Shown here: one piece after another, positions 1 to 8,075 of the stretch
Position numbering within the stretch: position 1 is the first letter of the stretch
How the letters are laid out: every line of letters starts with the position of its first letter
Assembly: GCF_004564235.1 (NCBI RefSeq)
Contig: NZ_SOMN01000005.1
Span: 1 to 64,000 of the forward strand
Direction: 5' to 3'
DNA: 64,000 bases
Source: Cohnella luojiensis
GTDB taxonomy: Bacteria > Bacillota > Bacilli > Paenibacillales > Paenibacillaceae
Translations under genes and position numbers: made by a program
The notes under the pieces: generated by a model
The model's database searches: none
Told to the model about the DNA's origin: nothing
What the model saw: the letters and a program-made list of their open reading frames with translations, nothing else

Positions 1-274
1 CTTGCCCCATTTGTGCGAAGCGAAACAAGGCAATGGACCGAACGTATAGGTGTTCATGCGGGTTTCACGCACACCGTGATCGGGTTGGCGCAATCAATAT
101 CATGCGACAACCTATGGCAGATGGTAAAAGTCTGTCAGCCTAAGATGCTATACGCACTGTCTTAGGATTGGCTGATGGCACAGCCTCAAACTTAGCAGTT
201 GTCCAAACCGGAAACGGACTGCGGACGTACCAACTAGCTAAGAATCCCACGGCTTTAGCCGTGTGGAGTGTCAA
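1..274 (+). mobile_element. Right end of an IS200/IS605-family element (truncated by window edge)
   Basis: The window opens inside an insertion sequence. It holds the last codons of tnpB, a structured non-coding tail, and a terminal hairpin CACGGC-TTTA-GCCGTG at 248-263 followed by GAGTGTCAA at 267-274. A subterminal imperfect-palindrome hairpin with no terminal inverted repeat is the known right-end signature of IS200/IS605 elements, which move as single strands through a Y1 transposase. The exact right boundary near 274 is inferred from that pattern. The left end and any tnpA lie outside the window. Confidence 0.8.
3..143 (+). CDS. tnpB: TnpB RNA-guided nuclease, C-terminal fragment (5' end outside window)
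   Basis: Frame 3 from the first base reads through 46 codons to TAA at 141-143. It shows the TnpB zinc finger, CPIC followed 13 residues later by CSC, and then HRDRVGAINI, which matches the third RuvC motif carrying the last catalytic aspartate. In the family, TnpB is an RNA-guided DNA nuclease that cuts the donor site after excision and so helps retain the IS. Only the C-terminal end is visible, so I cannot say whether the gene is intact. The reading frame is undamaged here. Confidence 0.85.
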   Translation, partial: CPICAKRNKAMDRTYRCSCGFHAHRDRVGAINIMRQPMADGKSLSA

Positions 275-292
275 AATGTAATGAATGTTAAC
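144..292 (+). ncRNA. Omega RNA (reRNA) scaffold and guide of TnpB
   Basis: TnpB elements produce a guide RNA from the tnpB 3' end through the right IS end, with the guide taken from flanking host DNA. The segment from the tnpB stop to about 274 is non-coding and rich in short complementary blocks, ending in the CACGGC/GCCGTG hairpin. If the boundary is at 274, the guide would begin with host bases from 275 (AATGTAATGAATG), which lie in the 3' end of the neighbouring transporter gene. The scaffold start is unknown and the extent is inferred. Confidence 0.5.
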
Positions 293-1326
293 CCCGAAAG
301 CAGCAACGATGCAATCAGCGTAGCAAGTAGCGGCCGCATCGCACGCGCTCGGAAATCGCGCAGACTCACGTTAAAACCAAGCCCAGCCATAGCCATTCCG
401 AGCAATAACGTCGTTGCGGTGGATAATCCGTTCAATAATTCTGCTGGATTGGGAAGGATATATGGCATGGCATAGCTTCCGAATAAGCTCGTGGCAACAA
501 AGCCTAGGAGGAACCAAGGGAATGGGAATGCACTCCGTCGCGTTCCGGCGCCGTGTTGAACGTCTTCCGTTCTCGTGCCGGCACGAATCTTTGATAAGCT
601 TACGATACCCAAGCATAACGGAATAAGCAGGGCGACTCTGCATAGTTTCGCAAGCAATGCGTCCGTCATGGCATCTGGCCCCGCGGGCGCCGCAGCCATG
701 GCGACATGCGCGATTTCGTGCAAGGTTAGTCCCGACCATATGCCGTAAGCTTCTGCACCCATGGGCAACCAAGGCTGAATTAGCATGTACATTACCGCGA
801 ATACCGTTCCAATCATCGCGATCATGCCGACGCTTATAGCGGAATCCTCCTCCTTGGACCTGAGCAAAGGGGATACCGCGGCAACCGCCGCAGCCCCGCA
901 GATCGCGGTCCCGACGGCAAGCAGGAGCGTTAACTTGCGATCCGCTTTAAGCCATCGCCCCACAAGAAGGACAGCAACCATAGCAAAGATGACAGTGCCG
1001 CCGCTTCGAACAAGCAAGGGAAGTCCTTGTATCAGGACATGGCTTATGTTCAGCTTCAATCCGAATAAGACGATGGCAAGGCGCAGCAAGGTTCCGGAGG
1101 AGAATCGGATGCCGCTCTCGATCGTGAGCGGATATCTAAACCGGTGACGGTAGGCAACGGCAAGCAGCAAAGCGCATGCGAGCGGGCCGAAACGGTCAAG
1201 CCCGGGCAACAAGGACAATCCCCATCCTCCCAATGCAAATGCTAGCGTGAATATTATGCCATATATTCGGGAGTGAACAGTGGGGAGAGAGGCGATCGTG
1301 GGTGAAGTTTTTATTTTTGCAAGCAT
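271..1326 (-). CDS. YeiH family putative sulfate/anion exporter
   Basis: This 351-residue, very hydrophobic protein has about ten membrane segments and Gly/Ala-rich helices typical of the YeiH (UPF0324, conserved hypothetical protein 698) family, for example the TAICGAAAVAAVSP stretch and LTLHEIAHVAMAA. Family members are membrane proteins suggested to export sulfate or related anions; the substrate here is not shown. The start follows GGAGGAA by nine bases. A LysR regulator is divergently transcribed, the usual arrangement for this family. The TGA stop (271-273) lies inside the IS605 right end, so the insertion appears to supply the stop codon. The length is near normal, so few residues were lost or replaced. 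Confidence 0.85.
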   Translation of the reverse strand: MLAKIKTSPTIASLPTVHSRIYGIIFTLAFALGGWGLSLLPGLDRFGPLACALLLAVAYRHRFRYPLTIESGIRFSSGTLLRLAIVLFGLKLNISHVLIQGLPLLVRSGGTVIFAMVAVLLVGRWLKADRKLTLLLAVGTAICGAAAVAAVSPLLRSKEEDSAISVGMIAMIGTVFAVMYMLIQPWLPMGAEAYGIWSGLTLHEIAHVAMAAAPAGPDAMTDALLAKLCRVALLIPLCLGIVSLSKIRAGTRTEDVQHGAGTRRSAFPFPWFLLGFVATSLFGSYAMPYILPNPAELLNGLSTATTLLLGMAMAGLGFNVSLRDFRARAMRPLLATLIASLLLSGLTFITF

Positions 1327-1395
1327 GATGTCTGATTCCTCCGATGCATTCGAACCTTATGTTCAGCATACGTCGGTTTGTTTTATAAGAAAAAT

Positions 1396-1407
1396 TAATT
1401 ATAATTA
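1396..1407. promoter_or_regulatory. AT-rich palindrome in the divergent yeiH-lysR spacer
   Basis: The 121-base spacer between the transporter and its LysR regulator contains a perfect 12-bp palindrome TAATTATAATTA in a strongly AT-rich stretch. It lies about 40 bases upstream of the regulator start. LysR proteins normally bind such spacers and control both genes. That this palindrome is the site is inference. Confidence 0.3.
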
Positions 1408-1447
1408 TATCTATGGTAAGTAAAAACTAATGAATGGATGAATTCAA

Positions 1448-2371
1448 ATGGACCAATCCCTAATCGTTTTCTCGGAGGTGGCGGATACTCGCAATTTCTC
1501 TCGCGCGGCGGAGCGGCTTCATATGACGCAACCTGCGGTAAGTCAACATATTCGGGCATTGGAGGAAAGGCTTAAGGTCAGGTTGTTGGAACGCAACAAC
1601 AAATCCGTGACGTTGACGAAAGCCGGGGAAATCGTACTCCATCATGCCAAGGAAATCGGGGGCTTATATCGCAAAATGCAGGAAATGGTGGACGAATTGA
1701 TGCACTATACGGGCGGTCCGCTGTCTGTTGGGGCTAGCTATACGTTCGGAGAATATGTACTGCCCCTTACCTTGGCGAGGCTGCATACGGAATTCCCCGA
1801 TATTCGTCCGGCGGTCGTAATCGGGAATACGGCCGATATTGCGGAACAGGTTCGTAACCGCGTGCTGGACGTCGGCATCGTGGAAGGAGAGGAAATCGGC
1901 AGCGGTCTAAGCGTAGAGAAGCTGGCGGAGGACGAAATGTACGTAGCGGCAGGGGCTCGGCACCCGCTTGCGAATGTCTCACCGATTCCGCTTCGGTTAC
2001 TGGAGGAGCAGACATGGCTGGTCAGGGAGCAAGGATCGGGAACCCGGGCGGCTGCCGATAAAATGTTCGCGGAGCTTGCCATTCAGCCATCGCGACTGAT
2101 GGAGATGGGGAGCACCCAATCGATCAAGGAAACGGTAGAAGCCGGGCTCGGCGTCACTTTGCAATCGCGCTGGGCGCTTCGCAAAGAGCTCGGGCTCGGC
2201 TCCTTGAAGGTATTGAATATAGAAGGTCTTCCGTTCAAGAGAAGCTTTCATGTCCTGTTGCGTAACGGCGATCTTCGTACGCGGACGATGGAAGTATTCC
2301 TGCAGACGCTTCGTTCCGCATCCGAGACGATGTTGTCGTCGAATTCTACTTCTCCTGAGAAATCTTCTTGA
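1448..2371 (+). CDS. LysR family transcriptional regulator
   Basis: This 307-residue protein has the LysR layout. The N-terminal winged helix-turn-helix (about residues 1-60) contains FSRAAERLHMTQPAVSQHI, and a two-lobed periplasmic-binding-like effector domain spans about 90-290. Length is normal for the family. It is divergent from the YeiH transporter and very likely controls it, as known for many YeiH/LysR pairs. The effector is unknown; sulfur compounds would fit the family, but nothing in the sequence proves it. Its 3' end overlaps the convergent FrnE-like gene by 26 bases. The ribosome site is weak. Confidence 0.88.
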   Translation: MDQSLIVFSEVADTRNFSRAAERLHMTQPAVSQHIRALEERLKVRLLERNNKSVTLTKAGEIVLHHAKEIGGLYRKMQEMVDELMHYTGGPLSVGASYTFGEYVLPLTLARLHTEFPDIRPAVVIGNTADIAEQVRNRVLDVGIVEGEEIGSGLSVEKLAEDEMYVAAGARHPLANVSPIPLRLLEEQTWLVREQGSGTRAAADKMFAELAIQPSRLMEMGSTQSIKETVEAGLGVTLQSRWALRKELGLGSLKVLNIEGLPFKRSFHVLLRNGDLRTRTMEVFLQTLRSASETMLSSNSTSPEKSS

Positions 2372-2981
2372 ACGCTTCCAGGAATTGAGCGGACGGATAA
2401 GCGCCGGAGAGCGCGTATTTGTTATTAATGATGAAGAACGGTACACCGGAGATACCTAACGCCTTGGCGGATTCTTGGTCTTTCTTAATGTATTCAAGAC
2501 CTTCCCCGGCTTCGAGATGACGCCTAGCCTCATCTGCATCGAGTCCCAATTCTGCGGCGATCTCCATCAGAACGTCGAGCTTGGCGATATCCCGCCCGTC
2601 TTCGAAATAAGCTTTCATGACCGCGTCTATCCAATATACCTCATCCTCTTCCGGAAGGAGAGCGGTTATCCTGTGCGCGAGAACGGTATTCGGCATTCGC
2701 TCGACCTTGTCGAAGTTGAAAGTAACGCCAACGGCTGCTCCTGCATCGGTCACCCGTTGCATCATCGGTCTAAGTCGCTCGGCCCCGCCCATTTTTTTCT
2801 CCATGACGCTATTGAAGGGCAAGCCTTCGGGCGGCAGCGAAGGATCTAATTGGTAGGCATGGTAACTGACTTCCACCGTCTGACCGGATTGCTCGCTCCA
2901 TGTTTCGATCGCGTCGCTCATATTCTTTTTGCCTATTCGGCACCAAGGACATACCATATCGGAATACACATCAATTTTCAT
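2346..2981 (-). CDS. DsbA/FrnE family thiol oxidoreductase
   Basis: This 211-residue cytoplasmic protein (no signal peptide) has the DSBA-like thioredoxin fold of the FrnE group. The N-terminal beta strand leads to the redox pair CPWC (Cys11, Cys14), an alpha-helical insert covers the middle, and the cis-proline loop SGVPFF lies near residue 187. FrnE-type proteins act as disulfide oxidoreductases or isomerases in stress response; some members act in polyketide tailoring. The start is well placed after GAGGTGATCC. The gene converges on and overlaps the LysR gene, so the pair may share termination. The physiological partner is unknown. Confidence 0.85.
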   Translation of the reverse strand: MKIDVYSDMVCPWCRIGKKNMSDAIETWSEQSGQTVEVSYHAYQLDPSLPPEGLPFNSVMEKKMGGAERLRPMMQRVTDAGAAVGVTFNFDKVERMPNTVLAHRITALLPEEDEVYWIDAVMKAYFEDGRDIAKLDVLMEIAAELGLDADEARRHLEAGEGLEYIKKDQESAKALGISGVPFFIINNKYALSGAYPSAQFLEAFKKISQEK

Positions 2982-3118
2982 CGGATCACCTCATAATGAA
3001 ATAACAACTGTGCTCTAAGTATGGCAGACTACAACGCGGCATTCAATGTGCGGCGACGAACCATCGATGATAAAATGGATGAGTAGAAAAACAGGCCGAA
3101 TCGCAGGAGGGAATTGGA

Positions 3119-3946
3119 GTGAAGTTAACGATAGATTCGACGGCGGAGCTGCTTAACGGCGTGGAAATGCCGCGGCTCGGACTCGGGGTTTGGCGCGCCG
3201 AAGACGGCAAGGAAACCAAGAACGCGGTAGCAGCCGCCCTGGAGGCAGGCTACCGCAGTATCGATACGGCATCTATGTACAAGAATGAGAAAGCAGTAGG
3301 GGAAGCCATTAGAGCTTCCGGCATACCGCGCGAGCAAGTTTTCGTCACGACGAAAGTATGGAACAGCGAGCAAGGCTACGACAATACTCATCAAGCATTC
3401 CGAAGCAGCTTACAACGGTTAGAGATGGATTACGCGGATCTCTATCTGATCCATTGGCCGGTCGCGGGTTTGTATAAGGAGTCCTATCGCGCGCTGGAGG
3501 AGCTTTACGATCAAGGGCTGGTGCACGCGATCGGCGTTAGCAATTTCAATATTCACCACCTCGAGGATTTGATGGGGACATGCCGCATCAAGCCGATGGT
3601 GAATCAAGTGGAGCTTCACCCCCTGCTTACCCAGAAGAAGTTATTCTCCTTTTGCCGCAAGGAAGGTATTCAGCTTGAATCTTGGCGTCCGCTTATGCAA
3701 GGCCGTCTCGATCTGCCGCTGATCGGGGAACTTGCCGGCAAGTACGGTAAAACTGCGGCGCAGATCATTTTAAGGTGGCATTTGCAGCTTGGAGTAGTTA
3801 CGATTCCGAAATCCGTACGAGAAGAACGAATCCAAGAGAACGCGGATGTATTCGACTTCGAGCTGGAGCCCGAGGATATGAACCGAATCGATGCGCTGAA
3901 CGAGAACAGGCGCTTCGGGGCGGATCCGGATCAAATCAATTTCTGA
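3119..3946 (+). CDS. Aldo/keto reductase
   Basis: This 275-residue NADPH-dependent oxidoreductase has the TIM-barrel AKR fold. The catalytic tetrad is complete: Asp49 (in RSIDTA), Tyr54, Lys79 (in TTKVW) and His112 (in LIHWP). The cofactor signature IPKSVREERI follows near residue 226. It resembles the YvgN/YtbE glyoxal/methylglyoxal reductase group of Bacilli, which reduces reactive aldehydes; the exact substrate is not deducible. The start is GTG, eight bases after AGGAGGG. It stands alone, with the FrnE gene divergent upstream and a regulated Rrf2 promoter downstream. Confidence 0.9.
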   Translation: MKLTIDSTAELLNGVEMPRLGLGVWRAEDGKETKNAVAAALEAGYRSIDTASMYKNEKAVGEAIRASGIPREQVFVTTKVWNSEQGYDNTHQAFRSSLQRLEMDYADLYLIHWPVAGLYKESYRALEELYDQGLVHAIGVSNFNIHHLEDLMGTCRIKPMVNQVELHPLLTQKKLFSFCRKEGIQLESWRPLMQGRLDLPLIGELAGKYGKTAAQIILRWHLQLGVVTIPKSVREERIQENADVFDFELEPEDMNRIDALNENRRFGADPDQINF

Positions 3947-4038
3947 GACAGGATGCGGATAACATCCTATTGTAAAGAATCCCTTACCGACGGATAAATA
4001 CAGGCCCGAAATGAAATAATACGAGACGTGGCACCCCC

Positions 4039-4073
4039 TTGACATTTCCAACTGTAACAGATATTATTACAGT
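4039..4073 (+). promoter_or_regulatory. Sigma-A promoter with an Rrf2-type operator over the -10 box
   Basis: TTGACA (4039-4044) and TATTAT (4062-4067) are separated by exactly 17 bases. A perfect inverted repeat ACTGTAA-N9-TTACAGT (4051-4073) covers the spacer end and the -10 box. A repressor bound here would block RNA polymerase. The next gene encodes an Rrf2 regulator, so autoregulation is the simple inference. Confidence 0.75.
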
Positions 4074-4095
4074 AACCACCGGGGAGGCTTATCGA

Positions 4096-4521
4096 ATGAA
4101 CAGTGAATTCATCATAGCTGTCCACAGCCTTGTTCTCCTTGCGCATCGTCCCGATGGCATGGCCTCGAGCGAGGAGATCGCGTCCAACGTGTGCACGAAT
4201 CCCGTCCGGGTACGCAAGGTCATGAGTTGCTTGCGCAAGAACGGTTTCGTGGATACGCGGGAAGGCTCCGGAGGCGGTTACCGGCTAATCCGCGAACCGG
4301 GGGACATGACGTTGGCGGACGTTTATCGCGCTTTGGCCGCGGGATCGCTGGCTCCTAGTTGGTGCAGCGGGGATCCGAACGCGGACTGTCTGGTAGGCTC
4401 CAACATGGGCGAAGTCATGAACGCCGTGTTCTGCGGGGCGGATCAGCAATTGGAGACGTATTTCCAATCGATTACGATCGGGCAGATGCTGTCGCGTCTG
4501 ACGGCGAAAGCTAGAGCGTAG
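4096..4521 (+). CDS. Rrf2 family transcriptional regulator
   Basis: This 141-residue protein has an N-terminal winged helix-turn-helix (SSEEIASNVCTNPVRVRKVM) and the wing motif REGSGGGYRL typical of Rrf2. Cysteines Cys94, Cys102 and Cys117 are present, but not the tight CX2-7CX4-7C cluster of Fe-S members such as IscR or NsrR. It is closer to the YwnA/CymR-like branch. The start is ATG 4096, after GGGGAGG; an upstream in-frame extension would begin inside the promoter and is rejected. The perfect palindrome over its own promoter suggests autorepression. The neighbouring reductase and thioredoxin suggest a redox signal, which is inference. Confidence 0.85.
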   Translation: MNSEFIIAVHSLVLLAHRPDGMASSEEIASNVCTNPVRVRKVMSCLRKNGFVDTREGSGGGYRLIREPGDMTLADVYRALAAGSLAPSWCSGDPNADCLVGSNMGEVMNAVFCGADQQLETYFQSITIGQMLSRLTAKARA

Positions 4522-4616
4522 CACTTAAGTTTTACATGGGGTGGAGCGGGTAATTAGAAGTACCCGATCATCATAGGTTTAATACATTATTTCACTTTGG
4601 ATAGGAGAGATGTCTT

Positions 4617-4928
4617 ATGGCAGTTGCAATTACAAAAGACAATTTCACTGAGAACGTGGCGCAAGGAGTTTCCTTGCTGGATTTCTGGGCACCGTGGTGC
4701 GGACCTTGCAAAATTCAGCTTCCGATCGTTGAGGAGCTTTCCGAGGAATTGAAAGGCACGGCGACGATCGCGAAGGTGAACGTGGACGAAGAGCCTGAGC
4801 TCGCAAGCCAATTCGGAGTTATGAGCATTCCGACTTTGATCTTGTTCAAAGACGGTCAACCGGTTGACAAGCTTGTCGGCCTGCAAAGCAAAGAATCCCT
4901 GAAGGCAAAGCTCCAAAACTACATGTAA
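4617..4928 (+). CDS. trxA: Thioredoxin
   Basis: This 103-residue protein has the canonical thioredoxin fold and active site WCGPC (Cys28, Cys31), followed by the cis-proline motif MSIPTLILF. It reduces protein disulfides in the cytoplasm with electrons from thioredoxin reductase. Length is normal. The start follows TAGGAGAG. It is a single-gene unit with a strong terminator behind it. A lysine follows the active site as usual, but the next residues (IQLPIVEEL, where MAP is more common) differ slightly, so it may be a secondary thioredoxin. Confidence 0.93.
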   Translation: MAVAITKDNFTENVAQGVSLLDFWAPWCGPCKIQLPIVEELSEELKGTATIAKVNVDEEPELASQFGVMSIPTLILFKDGQPVDKLVGLQSKESLKAKLQNYM

Positions 4929-4945
4929 GCCGGAATAAACGGACA

Positions 4946-4983
4946 CCGCAAGTCGTCTTCTCAGACGGCTTGCGGTTTTTTTT
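4946..4983 (+). terminator. Rho-independent terminator of trxA
   Basis: CCGCAAG (4946-4952) pairs with CTTGCGG (4969-4975), extended inward by TCGTC/GACGG around a six-base loop, and is followed by a run of eight or more T. Confidence 0.92.
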
Positions 4984-5013
4984 TCATACAATCACGGCAT
5001 AAAAGCGCATGAC

Positions 5014-5051
5014 AAAAGGTTGAGCGGGTAACACCCGGCTCAACCTTTTTT
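5014..5051. terminator. Bidirectional terminator between trxA and the lipoprotein gene
   Basis: AAAAGGTTGAGC (5014-5025) pairs with GCTCAACCTTTT (5038-5049), with an inner GGG/CCC. T-runs on both strands make it usable in both directions, mainly for the minus-strand lipoprotein gene. Confidence 0.85.
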
Positions 5052-5062
5052 CGTCAAAAATT

Positions 5063-5782
5063 TTAGATCGTCCATTGGCCGTGTACGATGGCTACCAGCT
5101 TCCGATCGTTTTGCGAGGGAACGAAGACGAGAATTAAGCTCTCCCAATCCATCCCTTCGAGCTTCTCGTCGAAGCCCGGATAATGGAACTCAACGTATGA
5201 GGCGTTCGGGTAAACCTCGGTGCCGTTGAATTCGACGTTTCCGGTTCCCAGGATTTTATTGACGCTAACGTTAGGAGCGTCTCCGTAATCCTTGTCGTAG
5301 ACGAATTTCTCGTAGTATTCCCGGAACGAAAGCTCGATAGGCTCGCCGCTTCCGTCCGCCGTTCCCCATTTCAGCTTTTTCGCATCCTTGAAGGTAGGGA
5401 GAGTATCCGGCTTGAAGACGAGGTCGGAGTCGGGATTCATATGAGAGTAAGGAGAGAAGCGCAGGCCTAACTCGGGATCGATCCATTGGACTAGCGAACC
5501 CAAGTCTCTCTCGCGCAATAATTCAACGACTTCTTGGGCGACGTCTTTCAATTCGGCATCGTCCGGCGAATCCGTTGATTTGGAATCGGATGGGGTACGA
5601 TCGCTTGGCGTTGCGGAAGCTTCGCTGCTCGATTTGACGGTAGGTTCAATCCCAAAGGATGAATCGGCGGATGGTAGTGAGCTCGGAACAACGACTGTTC
5701 CGGCAGAATCTGTTTTGGCTCCGCAGCCGGCGAGCAGGAGAGCGAGAAGGGCCGCTATTAGAAGCGGGTACATTCTTCGCAT
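5063..5782 (-). CDS. Hypothetical lipoprotein
   Basis: This 239-residue protein starts with a lipoprotein signal (MRRM, hydrophobic core, lipobox LLAGC, Cys20). A Ser/Asp/Thr-rich low-complexity linker (about 25-75) leads to a globular domain of about 160 residues. No family is recognised with confidence. The globular part resembles uncharacterised Paenibacillus cell-surface proteins with a DELKDVAQEVVELL helix at the domain start. The start is clear (AAGGAGG eight bases upstream). It is monocistronic on the minus strand, ending at a bidirectional hairpin. It should be anchored to the outer face of the membrane; its function is unknown. Confidence 0.75.
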   Translation of the reverse strand: MRRMYPLLIAALLALLLAGCGAKTDSAGTVVVPSSLPSADSSFGIEPTVKSSSEASATPSDRTPSDSKSTDSPDDAELKDVAQEVVELLRERDLGSLVQWIDPELGLRFSPYSHMNPDSDLVFKPDTLPTFKDAKKLKWGTADGSGEPIELSFREYYEKFVYDKDYGDAPNVSVNKILGTGNVEFNGTEVYPNASYVEFHYPGFDEKLEGMDWESLILVFVPSQNDRKLVAIVHGQWTI

Positions 5783-5994
5783 GATTTATTCCTCCTTGCA
5801 ATGATGTACTTGTTTAGACGCAGAAGAAGCCAAGATGTTCCGGTGGAAAATGCTGTGATTTCAACTTTTGTTCAACGTAAAATACGTAATACATTCGTAA
5901 GAAAAGTTTAAGAACGTCTTAGCATCTTCGTTAGGGATGAGTTAGATTCGGCAAGTATGCTTTCTAGGAATAGATAACTAGGAGGCTTAGCGGA

Positions 5995-6174
5995 ATGAAA
6001 AAATTAATCAATGTAGCGGCTATGCTAACGTTGTTAAGCAGTCTTCTGGCTGCTTGCGGCAACGATAACGGGGACAACATGGAAAAAAGCCCAAGCCCGT
6101 CTATGGAATCCCCGGCAGCTTCGATGAAGAACGACGACAAAATGATGGAAGGTGACATGAAGGAAAGTAAGTAA
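5995..6174 (+). CDS. Small lipoprotein, 59 residues
   Basis: ATG 5995 follows TAGGAGGC by eight bases and opens a 59-codon frame. The protein has a basic start (MKK), a hydrophobic core and lipobox LLAAC (Cys21), then a short hydrophilic tail rich in Ser, Asp, Met and Lys. It is predicted to be processed to about 39 residues and lipid-anchored. No family is recognised. It lies just ahead of the two-component/oxidoreductase operon but has no overlap with it. The Met-rich tail (about six Met after the lipobox) could bind metal or be an oxidation target, which is speculation. Confidence 0.7.
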   Translation: MKKLINVAAMLTLLSSLLAACGNDNGDNMEKSPSPSMESPAASMKNDDKMMEGDMKESK

Positions 6175-6213
6175 TTCTCTATGCGGCCGACTCCCCGGAA
6201 TTGACCGCCCTTG

Positions 6214-6222
6214 TGCTATAAT
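6214..6222 (+). promoter_or_regulatory. Extended -10 promoter of the two-component operon
   Basis: TGCTATAAT (6214-6222) is a perfect TGn-extended -10 box, 36 bases ahead of the response-regulator start. No good -35 is present at 17 bases, which extended -10 promoters tolerate. Confidence 0.65.
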
Positions 6223-6258
6223 TTGGATATTGAATTCTAAGTTGGCGGTGAGGGAAGA

Positions 6259-6999
6259 ATGGCGGTTGTTAAGGTGCTGGTCGCCGATGACGAGCGGGAT
6301 ATCACCGACGTCTGCAGAAGGTATCTCGAGCGCGAAGGGTATGAGGTGCTTGTCGCTAATGATGGGAATGAAGCGCTTGTGCAATGGGAGCAGCATCGAC
6401 CTGCGCTTGCCATTCTTGATTTAATGATGCCCGGCAGTTCAGGTTGGGACGTGTGCGCCGTCATTCGCCATCAGGAAGATATCCCGATCATCATGCTGAC
6501 GGCCAGAGGGGAAGAGAGCGATCGAATCCTTGGGTTAACATTAGGAGCGGACGATTACTTAACGAAGCCGTTCAGCCCTCGCGAGCTCGTATTAAGAGTT
6601 AGGAATTTGTTGCGTCGCGCAAATGTACAGCATTCTTCAGATGGCCAAAGGCAGACCGGCCTGGAGCCCGTTCCTCCTCAACAAGAACCGGAAAAGCATT
6701 TCGAGGGCTTGTCGGTTGTCCCTTCCGGACGAAGGGTAACGGTAAGAGGACGGGAAGTGGAACTTACGGTGAAGGAGTTCGACCTACTCCATTTATTCGT
6801 GCGTCATCCGGGACAGGTCTTTTCCCGCAATCAGTTGTTAAGCCAAGTATGGGATATCGATTTCGATGGCGATACAACGACGGTCACCGTGCATATCAGA
6901 CGATTGCGCGAGAAGATCGAGGCAGAGCCCTCGTCGCCGCAATTTCTCAAAACCGTGTGGGGCATCGGCTATAAATTCGAAGGGAAAGCGTCAGGATGA
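6259..6999 (+). CDS. OmpR/PhoB family response regulator
   Basis: This 246-residue protein has an N-terminal receiver domain (acidic pair Asp10/Asp11, phospho-acceptor Asp54 in LAILDLMMPG, conserved Lys in LTKPFSP). A linker of about 35 residues rich in Gln/Pro leads to a C-terminal winged helix DNA-binding domain (VKEFDLLHLF; TTTVTVHIRRLREKIE). It starts the operon, overlaps the histidine kinase by ATGA, and is presumably phosphorylated by it. The target genes probably include its own operon with the molybdoenzyme; this is inference from linkage. Confidence 0.93.
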   Translation: MAVVKVLVADDERDITDVCRRYLEREGYEVLVANDGNEALVQWEQHRPALAILDLMMPGSSGWDVCAVIRHQEDIPIIMLTARGEESDRILGLTLGADDYLTKPFSPRELVLRVRNLLRRANVQHSSDGQRQTGLEPVPPQQEPEKHFEGLSVVPSGRRVTVRGREVELTVKEFDLLHLFVRHPGQVFSRNQLLSQVWDIDFDGDTTTVTVHIRRLREKIEAEPSSPQFLKTVWGIGYKFEGKASG

Positions 7000-8075
7000 G
7001 ACATTTTCCCGTAAAGCTCAGAACCTATCTACTGCTGGTCAACGCGATAAGCATAGCCGTAATTTTGGGACTGTTGTTTTTCTGTTATAGCCGGATGCTG
7101 CTTGACGCCTCGACTTTCTTGTGGCTTGGGGGAGCAACCTTGGTGGCTGGTCTCTTGTCGTTCGTATTGCATTTCGCCATGATCCGTCCGTTGGAACAAT
7201 CCGTAATACGGATAGGTGATGCATCGGGGGAAATTGCTTCGGGCACGCTCGGTGCAGAGGTTCCGATTGTCGGGCCGAAGGAATTCCGGCAGCTCGCGGA
7301 ACGCTTTAATACGATGAGTCGACAGTTGAAAGGAAGCTTCGAACGAATTCGGCAAGCCGAAGCGTCCCGGCGCGAGCTAGTGGCAAACGTGGCGCATGAC
7401 TTAAGGACGCCGCTGGCTCTGTTGCAGTCTCACGCGGAGGCACTTCAGGACGGCGTCGTCCAGGATGAGGAGAATTTCGCGAATTACCTGCGGACTATTC
7501 GCATGGAATCGATACGCTTAGGCGCATTGGTTCAGGATTTGTTCGAGCTTTCCCGGATCGACGCCGGAGAGGAGCCATTTGTTCCCCATAGGGTTAGCCT
7601 GGAGGACGTGCTCGTTCAGACTTTGAAAGTCTACGCGCCGAGTCTGGACAATAAACGGCTCCAGGTAGAAGTCTCGCTTCCGGAGCCATCGCCCGTAGTC
7701 ATGGCGGCGGAGACCAGCTTAAGAAGAATATTGGGCAATTTATTGGAGAATGCGATCAGGCATTCTCCTGAAGGCCGATCCCTAGCGTTATCCGCGGAAA
7801 TCCATTCGGATAGCGAGTGGATCATTCGGTTACGGGATGAAGGGGAAGGAGTCGCCCAGCAAGACCGGGAGAAGATCTTTCGCCGTTTCTACCGAACGGA
7901 TCTAAGCCGCAAGAGGGACGGAAGCGGCTTGGGGCTTGGGCTCGCCATTGCACGGTCCCTAGTGGAACGGCAAGGGGGAAAAATAGGAGTAGAGCCTGCT
8001 GCACAGGGAGGCAGCGTTTTCTGGTTCACTGTTCCCAGGGCGGAAACTAACCATTCGAAGGAGGAGTCTGTATGA
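6996..8075 (+). CDS. Sensor histidine kinase
   Basis: This 359-residue membrane kinase has two hydrophobic segments (about 10-30 and 41-62) with almost no extracytoplasmic loop between them. It then has a HAMP-like linker, the H-box VAHDLRTPL (phospho-His134), the N-box NLLENAIRHS, and the G boxes DEGEG and GSGLGLGLAI. The minimal loop suggests that it senses within the membrane or via a partner rather than an external ligand. It is translationally coupled on both sides (ATGA overlaps with the regulator and the oxidoreductase), so the three products form one functional unit. Confidence 0.92.
   Translation: MRHFPVKLRTYLLLVNAISIAVILGLLFFCYSRMLLDASTFLWLGGATLVAGLLSFVLHFAMIRPLEQSVIRIGDASGEIASGTLGAEVPIVGPKEFRQLAERFNTMSRQLKGSFERIRQAEASRRELVANVAHDLRTPLALLQSHAEALQDGVVQDEENFANYLRTIRMESIRLGALVQDLFELSRIDAGEEPFVPHRVSLEDVLVQTLKVYAPSLDNKRLQVEVSLPEPSPVVMAAETSLRRILGNLLENAIRHSPEGRSLALSAEIHSDSEWIIRLRDEGEGVAQQDREKIFRRFYRTDLSRKRDGSGLGLGLAIARSLVERQGGKIGVEPAAQGGSVFWFTVPRAETNHSKEESV

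Noticed and set aside
6201-6222. TTGACC as -35 partner of the TATAAT at 6217
   Set aside because: The spacer is only 10 bases, too short for a sigma-A promoter. The extended -10 explains it better.
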